A DNA stretch of 53,379 nucleotides. Origin: Streptomyces sp. McG3 (GTDB lineage Bacteria > Actinomycetota > Actinomycetes > Streptomycetales > Streptomycetaceae). Shown here piece by piece: positions 36,504 to 45,670 of this stretch. How positions within the stretch are numbered: position 1 is the stretch's first letter; each line of letters opens with the position of its first letter. The stretch covers positions 1-53,379 of the forward strand of contig NZ_JAAXYC010000019.1 of NCBI RefSeq assembly GCF_018619185.1. Direction: 5' to 3'. The position numbers and the translations under genes were made by a program. The notes beneath the pieces are model-generated. The model was given only the letters and a program-made list of their open reading frames with translations. It had not been told where the DNA came from and did not search any database.

Positions 36504-36579
36504 GCGTGCGCGATCGTCCCGGCGCACGCGCCACATTGCCGCCATACGCCCGCAACGTGCCCCGGGGACAGTGGAGTTC

Positions 36580-37638
36580 ATGAGATTCTCCGTGCTCTCC
36601 CTGATCGGCCACGAGCCGCACCCGCTCACCGGTGAACTCCTCCCGGCCGCCGACCGGTTCGAGGAAGTGATCGACACGGCCGCGGTGGCGGAGCGGCTCG
36701 GCTTCGACGCGTACTCCATCGGCGAACGGCACGCCGGGGCCTTCCTCTCCTCCAGTCCGAACGTGGTGCTGGGCGCGATCGCGGCCCGTACGAGCACCAT
36801 CCGGCTGCTGACCGGGGTGACCGTCGTCGCGATCCTCGACCCGGTCCGGGTGGCGGAGGACTTCGCGACGCTGGACCAGATATCCCGGGGCCGGGTCGAA
36901 CTCGTCGTCGGCAAGGGCGCGGAGGCGGGGCACTTCGACCTGTTCGGGCTCGACGAGGCACGGCAGTGGGACCTCCAGAAGGAGAAGTACGAGCTGCTGC
37001 GGCGGCTGTGGAGCGAGGAGGGCGTCGACTGGGAGGGCGAGTTCCGGCCGCCCCTGAAGAACGTGACGACGGTGCCCCGTCCGTACGCGGGCGTGCCGCG
37101 CGTCTGGCACGGCTCGGCGACCAGCCTCAACTCCCCCGAGCTGGCGGCCAAGCACGGCGACCCGCTGTTCACCGCGAACGCCATCCAGCCGGTCGAGGCG
37201 TACGCCCGGCTCATCGCCCACTACCGGGAGCGGTTCGAGGCGTACGGGCACGATCCGGCGGACGCCGAGGTGGCGGCGGGATCGGGCGGACTCCTCATCA
37301 CCGACAGCTCGCAGGCGGCGGTCGACCAGTACAAGGAGCTGTACGAGGCGCGGGTGCGGCAGGTCTTCAAGCCGCATCTGGAGGGCAAGGCCGGCTACAA
37401 CACCCCGTTCCGCACGATCGAGGAGGCGATCGCGGGCGGCCCGCAGCTGATCGGCAGCCCGCAGCAGATCATCGACAAGATCCTCGGCTGGCACGAGGTC
37501 TACCGCCACGACCTCCAGTCGATCACCGTGGACGGCTTCGGGCTGGGCCGGCCGGAGCAGTTGGAGACCCTCCAGCGGTTCGCGGAGGAGATCGCCCCGG
37601 TGGTGCGCCGGGAAGCGCCGTCCTCGCCGCGGAGCTGA
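36580..37638 (+). CDS. LLM-class (luciferase-like) flavin-dependent oxidoreductase
   Basis: A 352-residue bacterial luciferase-fold monooxygenase. The start is MRFSVLSLIGHEPHP at the ATG at 36580; a GTG three codons upstream is the alternative. Conserved elements are YSIGERHAGAFLSSSPNVVLGAIAART (the ExH motif of FMN-type LLM proteins), LDQISRGRVELVVGKG and a C-terminal IGSPQQIIDKILGWHEVY. It is not of the F420-type signature seen in the second LLM gene of this window. It stands alone behind the glp terminator. The substrate is unknown. Confidence 0.85.
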   Translation: MRFSVLSLIGHEPHPLTGELLPAADRFEEVIDTAAVAERLGFDAYSIGERHAGAFLSSSPNVVLGAIAARTSTIRLLTGVTVVAILDPVRVAEDFATLDQISRGRVELVVGKGAEAGHFDLFGLDEARQWDLQKEKYELLRRLWSEEGVDWEGEFRPPLKNVTTVPRPYAGVPRVWHGSATSLNSPELAAKHGDPLFTANAIQPVEAYARLIAHYRERFEAYGHDPADAEVAAGSGGLLITDSSQAAVDQYKELYEARVRQVFKPHLEGKAGYNTPFRTIEEAIAGGPQLIGSPQQIIDKILGWHEVYRHDLQSITVDGFGLGRPEQLETLQRFAEEIAPVVRREAPSSPRS

Positions 37639-37831
37639 CGCGGGGCCGCCCCGCCGCCGTACCGGCGCGGAGCGCCGGGCCGCCGTGTCGCGGGGGCCAT
37701 GATGCACTGATCCGCCCGATGATCCACTCCCGGTGGCAGGGTTCACCCGGCCGTGCGAGAGGGCTGCGGCGGGGGGCCCCGGAAGCCGTAAGGTTGCTCC
37801 GTACGTATGGAGACATCGGAAGGAGGCCCGG

Positions 37832-38884
37832 GTGATCGAGCTCGAGTCGGTGCCCGAGCTGATCGACCCGGTCATGGTGGCCGCGTTCGAAGGCTGGAAC
37901 GACGCCGGGGACGCCGCCTCCACAGCGGTCGGTCATCTGGACCGGGAGTGGAAGGGCGAGGTGTTCGCGGCGCTGGACGCCGAGGACTACTACGACTTCC
38001 AGGTCAACCGGCCCACGGTGTGGCTGGACGGCGGTACGCGGAAGATCACCTGGCCGACGACGCGGCTGTCCGTGGTGCGGGTGGGCGGGGAGAAGCCCCG
38101 GGACCTGGTCCTGGTGCGCGGTATCGAACCCTCCATGCGCTGGCGGTCGTTCTGCAACGAGATCCTCGGCTTCGCCCATGAGCTGGGCGTCGAAATGGTC
38201 GTCATCCTGGGCGCGTTGCTCGGCGACACCCCGCACACCCGGCCGGTGCCGGTGAGCGGGGTCACCTCGGACGCGGACCTGGCGCGGACGATGGACCTGG
38301 AGGAGACGCGGTACGAGGGGCCCACGGGCATCGTCGGGGTCCTCCAGGAGGCGTGCACCCACGCCGGGGTGCCCGCGGTCAGCCTGTGGGCGGCGGTACC
38401 GCACTATGTGTCCCAGCCACCGAACCCGAAGGCGACGCTGGCCCTGCTGAACCGCCTCGAGGACCTGATCGGACTGCGGATCCCGCTGGGCGAGCTGCCC
38501 GAGGACGCACGCGCCTGGCAGGTCGGGGTGGACCAGCTGGCCTCGGAGGACAGCGAGGTCGCCGAGTACGTGCAGACGCTGGAGGAGGCGCGGGACACCG
38601 CGGAGCTTCCCGAGGCGTCCGGCGAGGCCATCGCCCGGGAGTTCGAGCGCTATCTGCGACGGCGGGACGGCGGCCCCGGGCAGGGGCCGGGCGGCCACGC
38701 GACGGAGTCCGGGGACGTGCCGTATCTGCGCGACCCCTCCAGCGGCCGCACCCGCCCGCCGAAGCCGCCGCGTGCGGAGCCGGGGCGGGGGAGAGCCGCC
38801 GACGACCAGGGCGCCAAGGGTCCTGACGAGGCGCCGGGGAACGATCCCGGCGGAGGCTCCGGGGACACCCCCGACGAGGACTGA
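37832..38884 (+). CDS. PAC2-family protein
   Basis: A 350-residue protein homologous to the fold of eukaryotic proteasome assembly chaperone PAC2. It starts at the GTG at 37832 with a GGAAGGAGG site. The core (about 1-275) contains PVMVAAFEGWNDAGDAAS, RDLVLVRGIEPSMRWRSFC, VVILGALLGDTPHTRPVPVSG, GPTGIVGVLQEAC and WAAVPHYVSQPPNPKATLALL, all typical of actinobacterial PAC2 proteins. The last 75 residues are a disordered Gly/Pro/Asp/Glu tail. A role in proteasome assembly has not been shown in bacteria; the link is by fold only. It is convergent with mshC. Confidence 0.88.
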   Translation: MIELESVPELIDPVMVAAFEGWNDAGDAASTAVGHLDREWKGEVFAALDAEDYYDFQVNRPTVWLDGGTRKITWPTTRLSVVRVGGEKPRDLVLVRGIEPSMRWRSFCNEILGFAHELGVEMVVILGALLGDTPHTRPVPVSGVTSDADLARTMDLEETRYEGPTGIVGVLQEACTHAGVPAVSLWAAVPHYVSQPPNPKATLALLNRLEDLIGLRIPLGELPEDARAWQVGVDQLASEDSEVAEYVQTLEEARDTAELPEASGEAIAREFERYLRRRDGGPGQGPGGHATESGDVPYLRDPSSGRTRPPKPPRAEPGRGRAADDQGAKGPDEAPGNDPGGGSGDTPDED

Positions 38885-38903
38885 CCGGGCGCCGGTGGCG
38901 AAC

Positions 38904-38946
38904 AACGGAGCGCCGCACGGGAGACGATCCCGTGCGGCGCTCCGTT
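38904..38946. terminator. Bidirectional terminator between the PAC2 gene and mshC
   Basis: A perfect 19-bp stem, 38904-38922 with 38928-38946, and a GACGA loop in the 87-base gap between convergent stops. The stem starts with AA and ends with TT. Confidence 0.85.
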
Positions 38947-38971
38947 CGTGTGTCCGGACCCGCGCTCCGTC

Positions 38972-40201
38972 CTACAGCGCGACGCCCAGCAGGGCGTCGA
39001 CCGTACGCGAGACGACGCCGGGCGCGCCCTCGTCCGTGCCGCCCTCCGCGCCCTGGAGCGCGGCCCAGCGGTCCACCGCGGCGAGTGCTGCGGGGCTGTC
39101 CAGGTCGTCCGCGAGGGCCTCGCGGACCTCGTCGACCAGCGCGTCGGCGGACGGTCCGTCGGGGCGCGAGACGGCGGCCCGCCAGCGCGCGAGGCGCTCG
39201 ACGGCGTCGGCCAGCACCTGGTCGGTCCACTCCCAGTCGGACCGGTAGTGGCGGGAGAGCAGGGCGAGCCGGAGGGCCGCCGGGTCCACGCCGTCGCGGC
39301 GCAGCGTCGAGACGAAGACCAGGTTGCCGCGCGACTTGGACATCTTCTCGCCGTCCAGGCCGACCATTCCGGCGTGGACGTACGCCTTGGCGAACGGGTG
39401 CTCGCCGGTCAGCGCCTGGGCGTGGGAGGCGCCCATCTCGTGGTGCGGGAAGGCGAGGTCGGAGCCGCCGCCCTGGATGTCGAAGCCCATGCCGAGGTGG
39501 TCGAGGGCGATGGCGACGCACTCGATGTGCCAGCCCGGGCGGCCTTCGCCCAGGGAGGCCCCGTCCCAGCTCGGCTCGCCCGGGCGGGCGGCCATCCAGA
39601 GCATCGGGTCGAGGGGGTTCTTCTTGCCGGGGCGCTCCGGGTCGCCGCCGCGTTCGGCGGAGAGCAGGCGCATCGCCTCGGCGTCGAGGCCGGAGACCTC
39701 GCCGAAGTGCGGGTCGGCGTCGACGGAGAAGTAGATGTCGCCGTCCAGGTCGTAGGCGGCGCCCGCGTCCCGGAGGCGTTCGACGAGGGGCACGATGCCC
39801 GGTATCGCCTCGACCGCTCCGATGTAGTGCTGCGGGGGCAGCATCCGCAGGGCGGTCATGTCCTCGCGGAAGAGTGCCGTCTCGCGCTCCGCGAGCTCGG
39901 TCCAGTCCTGACCGTCGCGCACGGCCCGCTCCAGCAGCGGATCGTCCACGTCGGTCACGTTCTGGACGTAGTGGACCTGCCGCTTGGTGTCGAGCCACAC
40001 GCGCTGAACGAGGTCGAACGCGTTGTAGGTCGCCGCATGACCCATATGGGTCGCGTCGTACGGCGTGATGCCGCAGACATAGATGCGGGCGACGGGACCG
40101 GGGTCAAGGGTGATCCGTCCGCCGGTCGCGGTGTCGTGGATCCGAAGGTCGCGGCCCTTGCCAGGCAGGGCGGGGACCTCAGAAGCGGGCCAGGCATGCA
40201 T
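38972..40201 (-). CDS. mshC: Cysteine--1-D-myo-inosityl 2-amino-2-deoxy-alpha-D-glucopyranoside ligase MshC
   Basis: The ATP-dependent ligase of mycothiol synthesis, joining Cys to GlcN-inositol. A 409-residue paralogue of cysteinyl-tRNA synthetase. The HIGH-like motif is THMGH at 51-55; C43 in [12 protein letters not shown] and a later Cys in [14 protein letters not shown] are zinc ligands. [14 protein letters not shown] and the KMSKS loop [10 protein letters not shown] follow. It is shorter than CysRS, lacking the anticodon-binding end, and has the MshC start [13 protein letters not shown]. No clear ribosome site precedes the ATG. It follows the kinase-like/DUF3090/phosphatase cassette. Confidence 0.95.
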   Translation of the reverse strand: MHAWPASEVPALPGKGRDLRIHDTATGGRITLDPGPVARIYVCGITPYDATHMGHAATYNAFDLVQRVWLDTKRQVHYVQNVTDVDDPLLERAVRDGQDWTELAERETALFREDMTALRMLPPQHYIGAVEAIPGIVPLVERLRDAGAAYDLDGDIYFSVDADPHFGEVSGLDAEAMRLLSAERGGDPERPGKKNPLDPMLWMAARPGEPSWDGASLGEGRPGWHIECVAIALDHLGMGFDIQGGGSDLAFPHHEMGASHAQALTGEHPFAKAYVHAGMVGLDGEKMSKSRGNLVFVSTLRRDGVDPAALRLALLSRHYRSDWEWTDQVLADAVERLARWRAAVSRPDGPSADALVDEVREALADDLDSPAALAAVDRWAALQGAEGGTDEGAPGVVSRTVDALLGVAL

Positions 40202-40281
40202 GTCATGAGCGTAACCGGACGATGCTTCCGGATACGAACCGGCACCGGAAACCTGTCCGAAGAGGCCCTCTTGCGTGAAAC

Positions 40282-40309
40282 CCGGGGCAGGCGGTACGGC
40301 CTGCCCCGG
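40282..40309 (-). terminator. Terminator after the kinase-like gene
   Basis: An 11-bp perfect stem, 40282-40292 with 40299-40309, and a GGTACG loop, followed by GTTTC on the minus strand. It separates the three-gene cassette from mshC. Confidence 0.7.
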
Positions 40310-40322
40310 ACGCGAGGAGCTC

Positions 40323-41162
40323 CTACACCGGCGGCCAGGGAATGGGCGGCCACTGGCCGCTCGGCTGCGGGTGCAGGGCGCTCTTGACCAGCCCGGCGAC
40401 CCGCTGCCGCAGGGCCTCCAGTTCGGCCGGTGTGATGAGTTCGGCCATCCGGGTGGCGAGGGCGGTCCCCGGCGCCAGTTCATCGGCGAGCCGGCCCAGC
40501 ACGGCCAGCGCCTCCTCGGTCAGCGGCTCGCCCGCCCAGCCCCAGAGCAGGGTCCGCAGCTTGTCGTCCGCGTTGAAGGTGACGCCGTGGTCGATGCCGA
40601 AGAGCCGTCCGCCGGGGGCCGGCAGCAGGTGTCCGCCCTTGCGGTCACCGTTGTTGATCACCGCGTCCAGCACGGCGAGCCGCCGCAGCCGGACGTCGTC
40701 GGCGTGCACCAGCAGCGCGGTCTTCCCCTCCCCCACGTCCGCGAAGCCCACGGCCTTCCAGCCGTCACCGGGCTCCTCGCCCTCGACGAGCGCCAGCAGC
40801 TCGGGGGTGTCCTCGTCGGAGGCGGGGCCCTCGATCCAGAGCTGGCACATGCCCTGCCCGTAGGGCCCGTCGCGCAGCACGGTCGGCGGCACGAGGTCCC
40901 AGCCGGTCGCCCGGGAGATCTCGTACGCGGCGACCTCCCGCTGGGCGAGGGTCCCGTCGGGGAAGTCCCACAGCGGCTGCTCCCCCGCGACCGGCTTGTA
41001 GGCGCAGGGGCGCTCCTCGCCCTCGTACTCCACCGTGCAGTGCAGCACCGCGTTGGACGCCCCGCCGACCTGCCCGAGGACGCTGATCGTGCCCTCGGTG
41101 AGCAGGGTGAGCAGGTCGGTGTCCGTCAGGCTCCGCGACGGTATCCGTTCTGGCGCGGGCAT
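40323..41162 (-). CDS. Phosphatidylinositol 3/4-kinase-like protein of a conserved actinobacterial trio (TIGR03843-type)
   Basis: A 279-residue protein with a minimal kinase-like fold. [20 protein letters not shown] holds the likely ATP-binding Lys56. [10 protein letters not shown] (170-178) resembles a PI3/4-kinase catalytic loop, and [11 protein letters not shown] (D191) the metal-binding loop. From memory the family is nearly restricted to actinobacteria and occurs with DUF3090 and a histidine-phosphatase-like protein, as here. The start overlaps the DUF3090 gene by 37 bases, so translation is coupled. The substrate is unknown; with mshC next door an inositol-containing metabolite is a tempting but untested idea. 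Confidence 0.8.
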   Translation of the reverse strand: MPAPERIPSRSLTDTDLLTLLTEGTISVLGQVGGASNAVLHCTVEYEGEERPCAYKPVAGEQPLWDFPDGTLAQREVAAYEISRATGWDLVPPTVLRDGPYGQGMCQLWIEGPASDEDTPELLALVEGEEPGDGWKAVGFADVGEGKTALLVHADDVRLRRLAVLDAVINNGDRKGGHLLPAPGGRLFGIDHGVTFNADDKLRTLLWGWAGEPLTEEALAVLGRLADELAPGTALATRMAELITPAELEALRQRVAGLVKSALHPQPSGQWPPIPWPPV

Positions 41163-41716
41163 ACGTGTCCTTCCGGATCAAGTGGCAAGCTGCACAGCGG
41201 ACACGGCGGGCGGCCGGCGTTGACGACGTCCAGGGCCCGCTTGGCGAAGGCGCGGGCCTGGGAGCCGCTGAGCCGGACGCGGAGCATCGGCGGGCCGTTC
41301 TCCTCGTCCTGGAGGAGCTTCTCCTCGGCCTCCGCGAGGTCGTCCTCGGAGCCGGCGTCGAGTTCGACGAGGGCCTGCGCCTCGACGATCATGCGCTGTT
41401 CCTCGCCGTCCCAGGCCAGGGCCATGGTGCCGACCCGGAACTCCTCCTCGACGGGCACGTCGAGCGGCGCGGTGTCGGAGACGTCGGTGGGGGCCACCGC
41501 GGGCACCGGGGAGTTGCCCCCGGTGCGGCGTACGACCTCGTCGAGCAGTTCGTCGATCCGCTCGGCGAGAGCGGTGACCTGAGCCTTCTCCAGGGCGACG
41601 CTGGTGACCCGGCCCTGAGAGGACGCCTGCAGGAAAAACGTACGGCGGCCAGGCAACCCGACCGTACCGGCCACGAATCGGTCCGGTGGGTCGTAGAGGA
41701 ACACCTGACGGGACAC
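41126..41716 (-). CDS. DUF3090 protein with C-terminal zinc knuckle
   Basis: A 196-residue middle gene of the cassette. The N-terminal MSRQVFLYDPPDRFVAGTVGLPGRRTFFLQA and the central MALAWDGEEQRMIVEAQA are the family hallmarks. LRVRLSGSQARAFAKRALDVV leads into a compact zinc site, C172-x2-C175-x8-H184-x-C186. The start is a GTG. It overlaps the kinase-like gene by 37 bases downstream and begins 70 bases after the phosphatase gene. No biochemical activity is known to me for the family; the shape suggests an adaptor or binding protein for its kinase and phosphatase partners. Confidence 0.85.
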   Translation of the reverse strand: MSRQVFLYDPPDRFVAGTVGLPGRRTFFLQASSQGRVTSVALEKAQVTALAERIDELLDEVVRRTGGNSPVPAVAPTDVSDTAPLDVPVEEEFRVGTMALAWDGEEQRMIVEAQALVELDAGSEDDLAEAEEKLLQDEENGPPMLRVRLSGSQARAFAKRALDVVNAGRPPCPLCSLPLDPEGHVCPRQNGYRRGA

Positions 41717-41786
41717 GTCCTGCTCCCTTGAGCTTCGATGGTGGTTGGGCGGCGCTACGGCGCGTCCACCCTACTGCCCGGAGCGA

Positions 41787-42509
41787 TCACGGCGCGCCCG
41801 CACCGCCCCCGACCGTCGCGTCCGCCGAGCCGTCGTCCGTGGGGGACGCGGCGGCGTCCGCTCCGACGGAGTGTTCGCGGGGGGCCAGGGAGGCGAGGTC
41901 GCCGGTGTCGCCGAGCCGCAGGATGAAGGGGCGCAGCCGGGTGTAGCGGATCGCGGTGACCGAGCAGGGGTCGACGTGGACACGCTGGAAGAGGTCCAGG
42001 TGCATGCCCAGCGCGTCGGCGACGAGGGACTTGATGATGTCGCCGTGCGAGCACATGACGTAGGTGGCGTCCTCACCGTGCTCCGCCTCGACCCGGTCGT
42101 TCCAGTCGCGTACGGCGTCGACGGCGCGGGCCTGCATGGCGCGCATCGATTCGCCGCCCGGGAAGGCCGCCGCGGAGGGGTGCTGCTGGACGACGGACAT
42201 CAGGGGCTCGTCGGCCAGTTCGGCCAGCTTCCGTCCCGACCAGTCGCCGTAGTCGCACTCGCTGATGCGGTCCTCGGTGTGCAGGGGCAGGCCGGGGCGG
42301 GCGTCGAGGAGCGGCTGGAGGGTCTGCCGGCAGCGCTCCAGGGGGCTGCTGACGGCGAGGACCGGGGCCACCGCGGAAAGCCGTGCGGGCAGGGCCGCGG
42401 CCTGTTCGGTGCCGCGTTCGTCGAGGGAGACGCCGGGGGTGCGGCCAGCGAGCACTCCGGCGGTGTTGGCGGTGGAGCGTCCGTGGCGTACGAGGATCAG
42501 CGTGGGCAT
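41787..42509 (-). CDS. Histidine phosphatase (phosphoglycerate-mutase-like) of the same cassette
   Basis: A 240-residue branch-1 histidine phosphatase with the phosphohistidine motif LILVRHGRSTAN (H9). SPLERCRQTLQPLL, ISECDYGDWSGRKL and YVMCSHGDIIKSL complete the catalytic core. It matches the actinobacterial MSMEG_4193-type proteins that accompany DUF3090 and the kinase-like protein. The C-terminal 30 residues are Gly/Ala/Asp-rich and disordered. It is the first gene of the cassette, divergent from corA across 54 bases. A phosphatase opposite a kinase-like protein suggests reversible phosphorylation of a shared substrate. Confidence 0.88.
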   Translation of the reverse strand: MPTLILVRHGRSTANTAGVLAGRTPGVSLDERGTEQAAALPARLSAVAPVLAVSSPLERCRQTLQPLLDARPGLPLHTEDRISECDYGDWSGRKLAELADEPLMSVVQQHPSAAAFPGGESMRAMQARAVDAVRDWNDRVEAEHGEDATYVMCSHGDIIKSLVADALGMHLDLFQRVHVDPCSVTAIRYTRLRPFILRLGDTGDLASLAPREHSVGADAAASPTDDGSADATVGGGAGAP

Positions 42510-42563
42510 ACCCGCCAGCGTAGAGGGACGGCGAAGGTGCGCGGGAGCCGATCTCGGGGAAGA

Positions 42564-43556
42564 ATGCCCGCCGTGATCGTGGACTGTGCCATCTACCGGG
42601 ACGGGCGCCGCAGCGAACGGCCCGACGACTTCTCCGATGCCCTGGACGAGGCGCGGGCCGCACGGGACGCGTTCCTGTGGATCGGGCTGCACGAGCCGAC
42701 GGAGGAGGAGTTCGACCTCGTACGGGACGAGTTCGGGCTGCACCCGCTGGCCGTGGAGGACGCGCTGCGGGCGCATCAGCGGCCCAAGCTGGAGGTGTAC
42801 GACGACTCCCTGTTCGCGGTCCTCAAGCCGGTCGTCTACGAGCCCGAGAGCGACACGGTCAGCGCCGACGAGCTGATGGTCTTCATAGGCGACTCGTTCG
42901 TGGTGACGGTCCGGCACGGCGAGGGAGCCCCGCTGGCGGCCGTGCGCCGCCGGCTGGAGGCCGAGCCCGAGGTGCTGAAGCACGGCCCGACGGCGGTGCT
43001 GTACGCGGTCAGCGACGCCGTCGTGGACCACTACATGGACGTCTCCGGTGAGCTCCAGCTCGACCTGGAGGAGCTGGAGGCGCAGGTGTTCGCCCCGAGC
43101 GGCGGCGACTCGAAGAACACCGCGGGCCGGATCTACACCTTCAAGCGGCAGGTGCTGGAGTTCCGCCGGGCGGCCGGGCCGCTGACCGCTCCGATGGCCC
43201 GGCTCTCGGGGGCGGGCGTGCCGTTCGTCCACGAGCACGCGCAGCCGTTCTTCCGGGACGTGGCCGACCATCTGACGCGCGCCAACGAGCAGGTGGAGGG
43301 CTTGGACCGGCTACTTTCGGACATTCTGTCGGCCCATCTGGCCCAGATGGGCGTGCGGCAGAACGACGACATGCGCAAGATCTCCGCCTGGGCGGCCATG
43401 GCCGCCGTCCCGACGATGGTGGCGGGCGTCTACGGCATGAACTTCGACCACATGCCGGAGCTGCACTGGGTGTGGACCTACCCGGCGGTGGTCGCGGCGA
43501 TGGCCTGCGCCGTGTTCGGCCTCTACCGGCTGTTCAAGCGGCGCGGCTGGCTCTGA
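42564..43556 (+). CDS. corA: CorA-family magnesium/cobalt transporter
   Basis: A pentameric divalent-cation channel of 330 residues. The cytoplasmic funnel domain holds FLWIGLHEPTEEEF, LHPLAVEDALRAHQRPKLEVYD and a long stalk helix. Two C-terminal membrane helices frame the signature YGMN (G291-M292-N293), followed by FDHMPEL and a basic C-terminus LFKRRGWL. The ATG at 42564 follows GGGGAA; the frame opens far upstream as a shadow of the phosphatase gene. Ion selectivity (Mg, Co or Ni) is not readable. Confidence 0.94.
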   Translation: MPAVIVDCAIYRDGRRSERPDDFSDALDEARAARDAFLWIGLHEPTEEEFDLVRDEFGLHPLAVEDALRAHQRPKLEVYDDSLFAVLKPVVYEPESDTVSADELMVFIGDSFVVTVRHGEGAPLAAVRRRLEAEPEVLKHGPTAVLYAVSDAVVDHYMDVSGELQLDLEELEAQVFAPSGGDSKNTAGRIYTFKRQVLEFRRAAGPLTAPMARLSGAGVPFVHEHAQPFFRDVADHLTRANEQVEGLDRLLSDILSAHLAQMGVRQNDDMRKISAWAAMAAVPTMVAGVYGMNFDHMPELHWVWTYPAVVAAMACAVFGLYRLFKRRGWL

Positions 43557-43584
43557 GGGCCCGGCGTCCGCGAGCCGTGTGCGC

Positions 43585-44373
43585 TCAGGCGTACTCGCGT
43601 TCCGGTGCGGCGGGGCCGCCCAGCGCGTCGCGCCGCCGCGGCATCTCCAGGCTCACCATGCGCCGCCAGCCGACGAGGCGCTCGTACGCGTACACCGCGT
43701 GGATGCCCGCGGCGAGTGCGGCCGCCTTGGGCCGCGACCAGCCGAGCACCCGGCCCATGGCGGCCATCACGGCGAGGCTGACGTCGCGGTAGACGCGGAT
43801 CTCGGCCAGGGCGCACTCGCGCATGATCCGCTGGATGGTGCGGCCGTGACCGGCGCGGGCGAGGCCGAGGAGTTCCTCGTGGCAGTAGGCGAGGTGGTTG
43901 TCCTCGTCGTGGGAGATCATCTTCACCGCGCGGCCGATGTCGGGGTGGTCGGCGAAGTACCGGCGCAGCAGGCGCATCTGCTCGGAGGCGCGCTGCTCGG
44001 TGACGCGGCTGTGTGCCAGATAGGTGATGATGTCGCGCTCGGTGAGCCGCTGCTCGCCACGCAGCCGGGAGTGCGCGAGCCCGATGCCCTGCTGTTCCAG
44101 GAGCATGGTGTAGTCGGTCTCCGGCGGGACCTCGACCGGCGGCAGGCCGCGCTTCTTCAGGAGCGCGTTGAAGATCCGGCCGTGCTTGTCCTCGTCGGCG
44201 CCGTGCCGGACGATCCGGGGAGCCAGGTCGCGGCTGCTGTCCGGGACGAGGGCGGCGATGCGGGCGTTCTCCCAGCCCCCCTGGGCCTCACCGCTCGCGG
44301 CGATGGAGCAGAAGAGCCGGTAGGACTCGTCGTTGTCCAGGATCTCCTGGAACAGGGTCCGCGCTGAGAGCAT
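43585..44373 (-). CDS. Ferritin-like domain protein
   Basis: A 262-residue all-helical protein. Two DEDxH segments (GADEDKHGRIF and SHDEDNHLAYCHEEL), each containing ExxH, together with upstream Glu residues (SGEAQGGWENARI, VTEQRASEQMRLL), make a di-iron four-helix bundle plausible. The C-terminal helix bundle (ALAEIRVYRDVSLAVMAAMGRVLGW) is an addition not found in rubrerythrin. The ATG at 44373 follows GGAGGTG; an in-frame GTG upstream overlaps that site. Function in iron storage or an oxygenase-type reaction is not known. It is convergent with corA. Confidence 0.8.
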   Translation of the reverse strand: MLSARTLFQEILDNDESYRLFCSIAASGEAQGGWENARIAALVPDSSRDLAPRIVRHGADEDKHGRIFNALLKKRGLPPVEVPPETDYTMLLEQQGIGLAHSRLRGEQRLTERDIITYLAHSRVTEQRASEQMRLLRRYFADHPDIGRAVKMISHDEDNHLAYCHEELLGLARAGHGRTIQRIMRECALAEIRVYRDVSLAVMAAMGRVLGWSRPKAAALAAGIHAVYAYERLVGWRRMVSLEMPRRRDALGGPAAPEREYA

Positions 44374-44536
44374 GACGGCCACCTCCGTACCCGTTGCCCG
44401 CGGAATCGAGGTCCGCGGAGCAGTAGTGCGCAGGAAGAGTCAAATGCGCCTCGGACCGGTCGGCAACCGGAACGGCCGGGGACGACGCCCGGCGCGGCCG
44501 CGTAACCCTTGGGCGCGCGCCGCGTTGTTCCGGGTG

Positions 44537-44579
44537 ACGGCCGTGGCGGGGAGGACCCCCGAGCCCCCACCACGGCCGT
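44537..44579 (-). terminator. Terminator of the F420-type oxidoreductase gene
   Basis: ACGGCCGTGG (44537-44546) pairs with 44570-44579, with an inner GGGG/CCCC, about 30 bases after the stop at 44610. Confidence 0.65.
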
Positions 44580-44609
44580 AGCGCTGTCCCGGTTCTGCCG
44601 GTGTGTTCG

Positions 44610-45659
44610 TCAGGCGAGCCCGGAGCGCTCCAGCGCGTCCGTGCCGGCACGCAGGGCGGTGAGCCGCTCCTCCAGCGTGAAGCCGGCCGGGGCGAGGTTG
44701 AGCGTGGTGACCCCGGCGGCGGCGTATGCCTGCATCCGCTCGGCGATCCGCTCGACGGGGCCGAGCAGTGCGGTCTGGTCGATCAGCTGGTGCGGCACGG
44801 CCGCGGCGGCCCCCGCCTTGTCCCCGCCGAGGTACTTGTCCTGGATCTCGGCGGCCTCCTTCTCGTACCCCATGCGCTGGGCGAGCTGGTTGTAGAAGTT
44901 CTGCTTCCGGCTGCCCATCCCGCCGACGTACAGCGCGGTGTACGGGCGGAACATGTCGGCGAGGCCGGTCACGTCGTCGCCGACGGCGAGCGGCAGCGTC
45001 GGGCTGACGTCGAAGCCCTCCATCGACTTCCCGGCCTTCTCCCGGCCCGCGCGCAGCGGCTGGATCGCGGTCTCCTCCAGGTGCTCGGCGGAGGGGAAGA
45101 TCAGCAGGGCGCCGTCGGCGATCTCGCCGGTCTGCTCCAGGTTCTTGGGGCCGATCGCGGCGATGTAGAGCGGGATGTGCTCGCGCTGGGGGTGCACGGT
45201 GAGCTTGATCGGCTTGCCCGGGCCGTCGGGGAGCGGCAGCGTCCAGTGCGCTCCCTCGTACGACACGCGCTCACGGGTCATCGCCTTGCGGACGATCTCC
45301 ACGTACTCCCGGGTGCGGGCCAGCGGCTTGTCGAACTTCACGCCGTACCAGCCCTCGGAGACCTGCGGGCCCGAGACCCCGAGGCCGAGGCGGAATCGGC
45401 CGCCGGACAGCGAGTCGAGGGTGGCGGCGGTCATCGCCGTCATGGTGGGCTGGCGCGCCGGGATCTGCATGATCGCGGAGCCGACGTCGATCGACTCGGT
45501 CTGGGCCGCGACCCAGGTCAGCACGGTCGGGGCGTCGGAGCCGTACGCCTCGGCCGCCCAGCAGACGTCGTAGCCGAGCCGGTCGGCCTCCTGCGCGACG
45601 GCGAGGTTGTCGCCGTCCATGCCGGCGCCCCAGTAACCGAGATTGATGCCGAGCCGCAT
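44610..45659 (-). CDS. LLM-class F420-dependent oxidoreductase
   Basis: A 349-residue TIM-barrel enzyme of the F420/luciferase-like superfamily. MRLGINLGYWGAGMDG begins the barrel. SAIMQIPARQPTMTAMTAATLDSLSGGRFRLGLGVSGPQVSEGWYG is the diagnostic stretch shared by the TIGR03559-type actinobacterial proteins. LYIAAIGPKNLEQTGEIADG follows. It would use reduced F420 for hydride transfer; the substrate is unknown. A perfect 14-base palindrome lies just ahead of its GGGGAG ribosome site, implying repression by a TetR-type protein. Confidence 0.88.
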   Translation of the reverse strand: MRLGINLGYWGAGMDGDNLAVAQEADRLGYDVCWAAEAYGSDAPTVLTWVAAQTESIDVGSAIMQIPARQPTMTAMTAATLDSLSGGRFRLGLGVSGPQVSEGWYGVKFDKPLARTREYVEIVRKAMTRERVSYEGAHWTLPLPDGPGKPIKLTVHPQREHIPLYIAAIGPKNLEQTGEIADGALLIFPSAEHLEETAIQPLRAGREKAGKSMEGFDVSPTLPLAVGDDVTGLADMFRPYTALYVGGMGSRKQNFYNQLAQRMGYEKEAAEIQDKYLGGDKAGAAAAVPHQLIDQTALLGPVERIAERMQAYAAAGVTTLNLAPAGFTLEERLTALRAGTDALERSGLA

Positions 45660-45670
45660 AGCCGCTCCCC

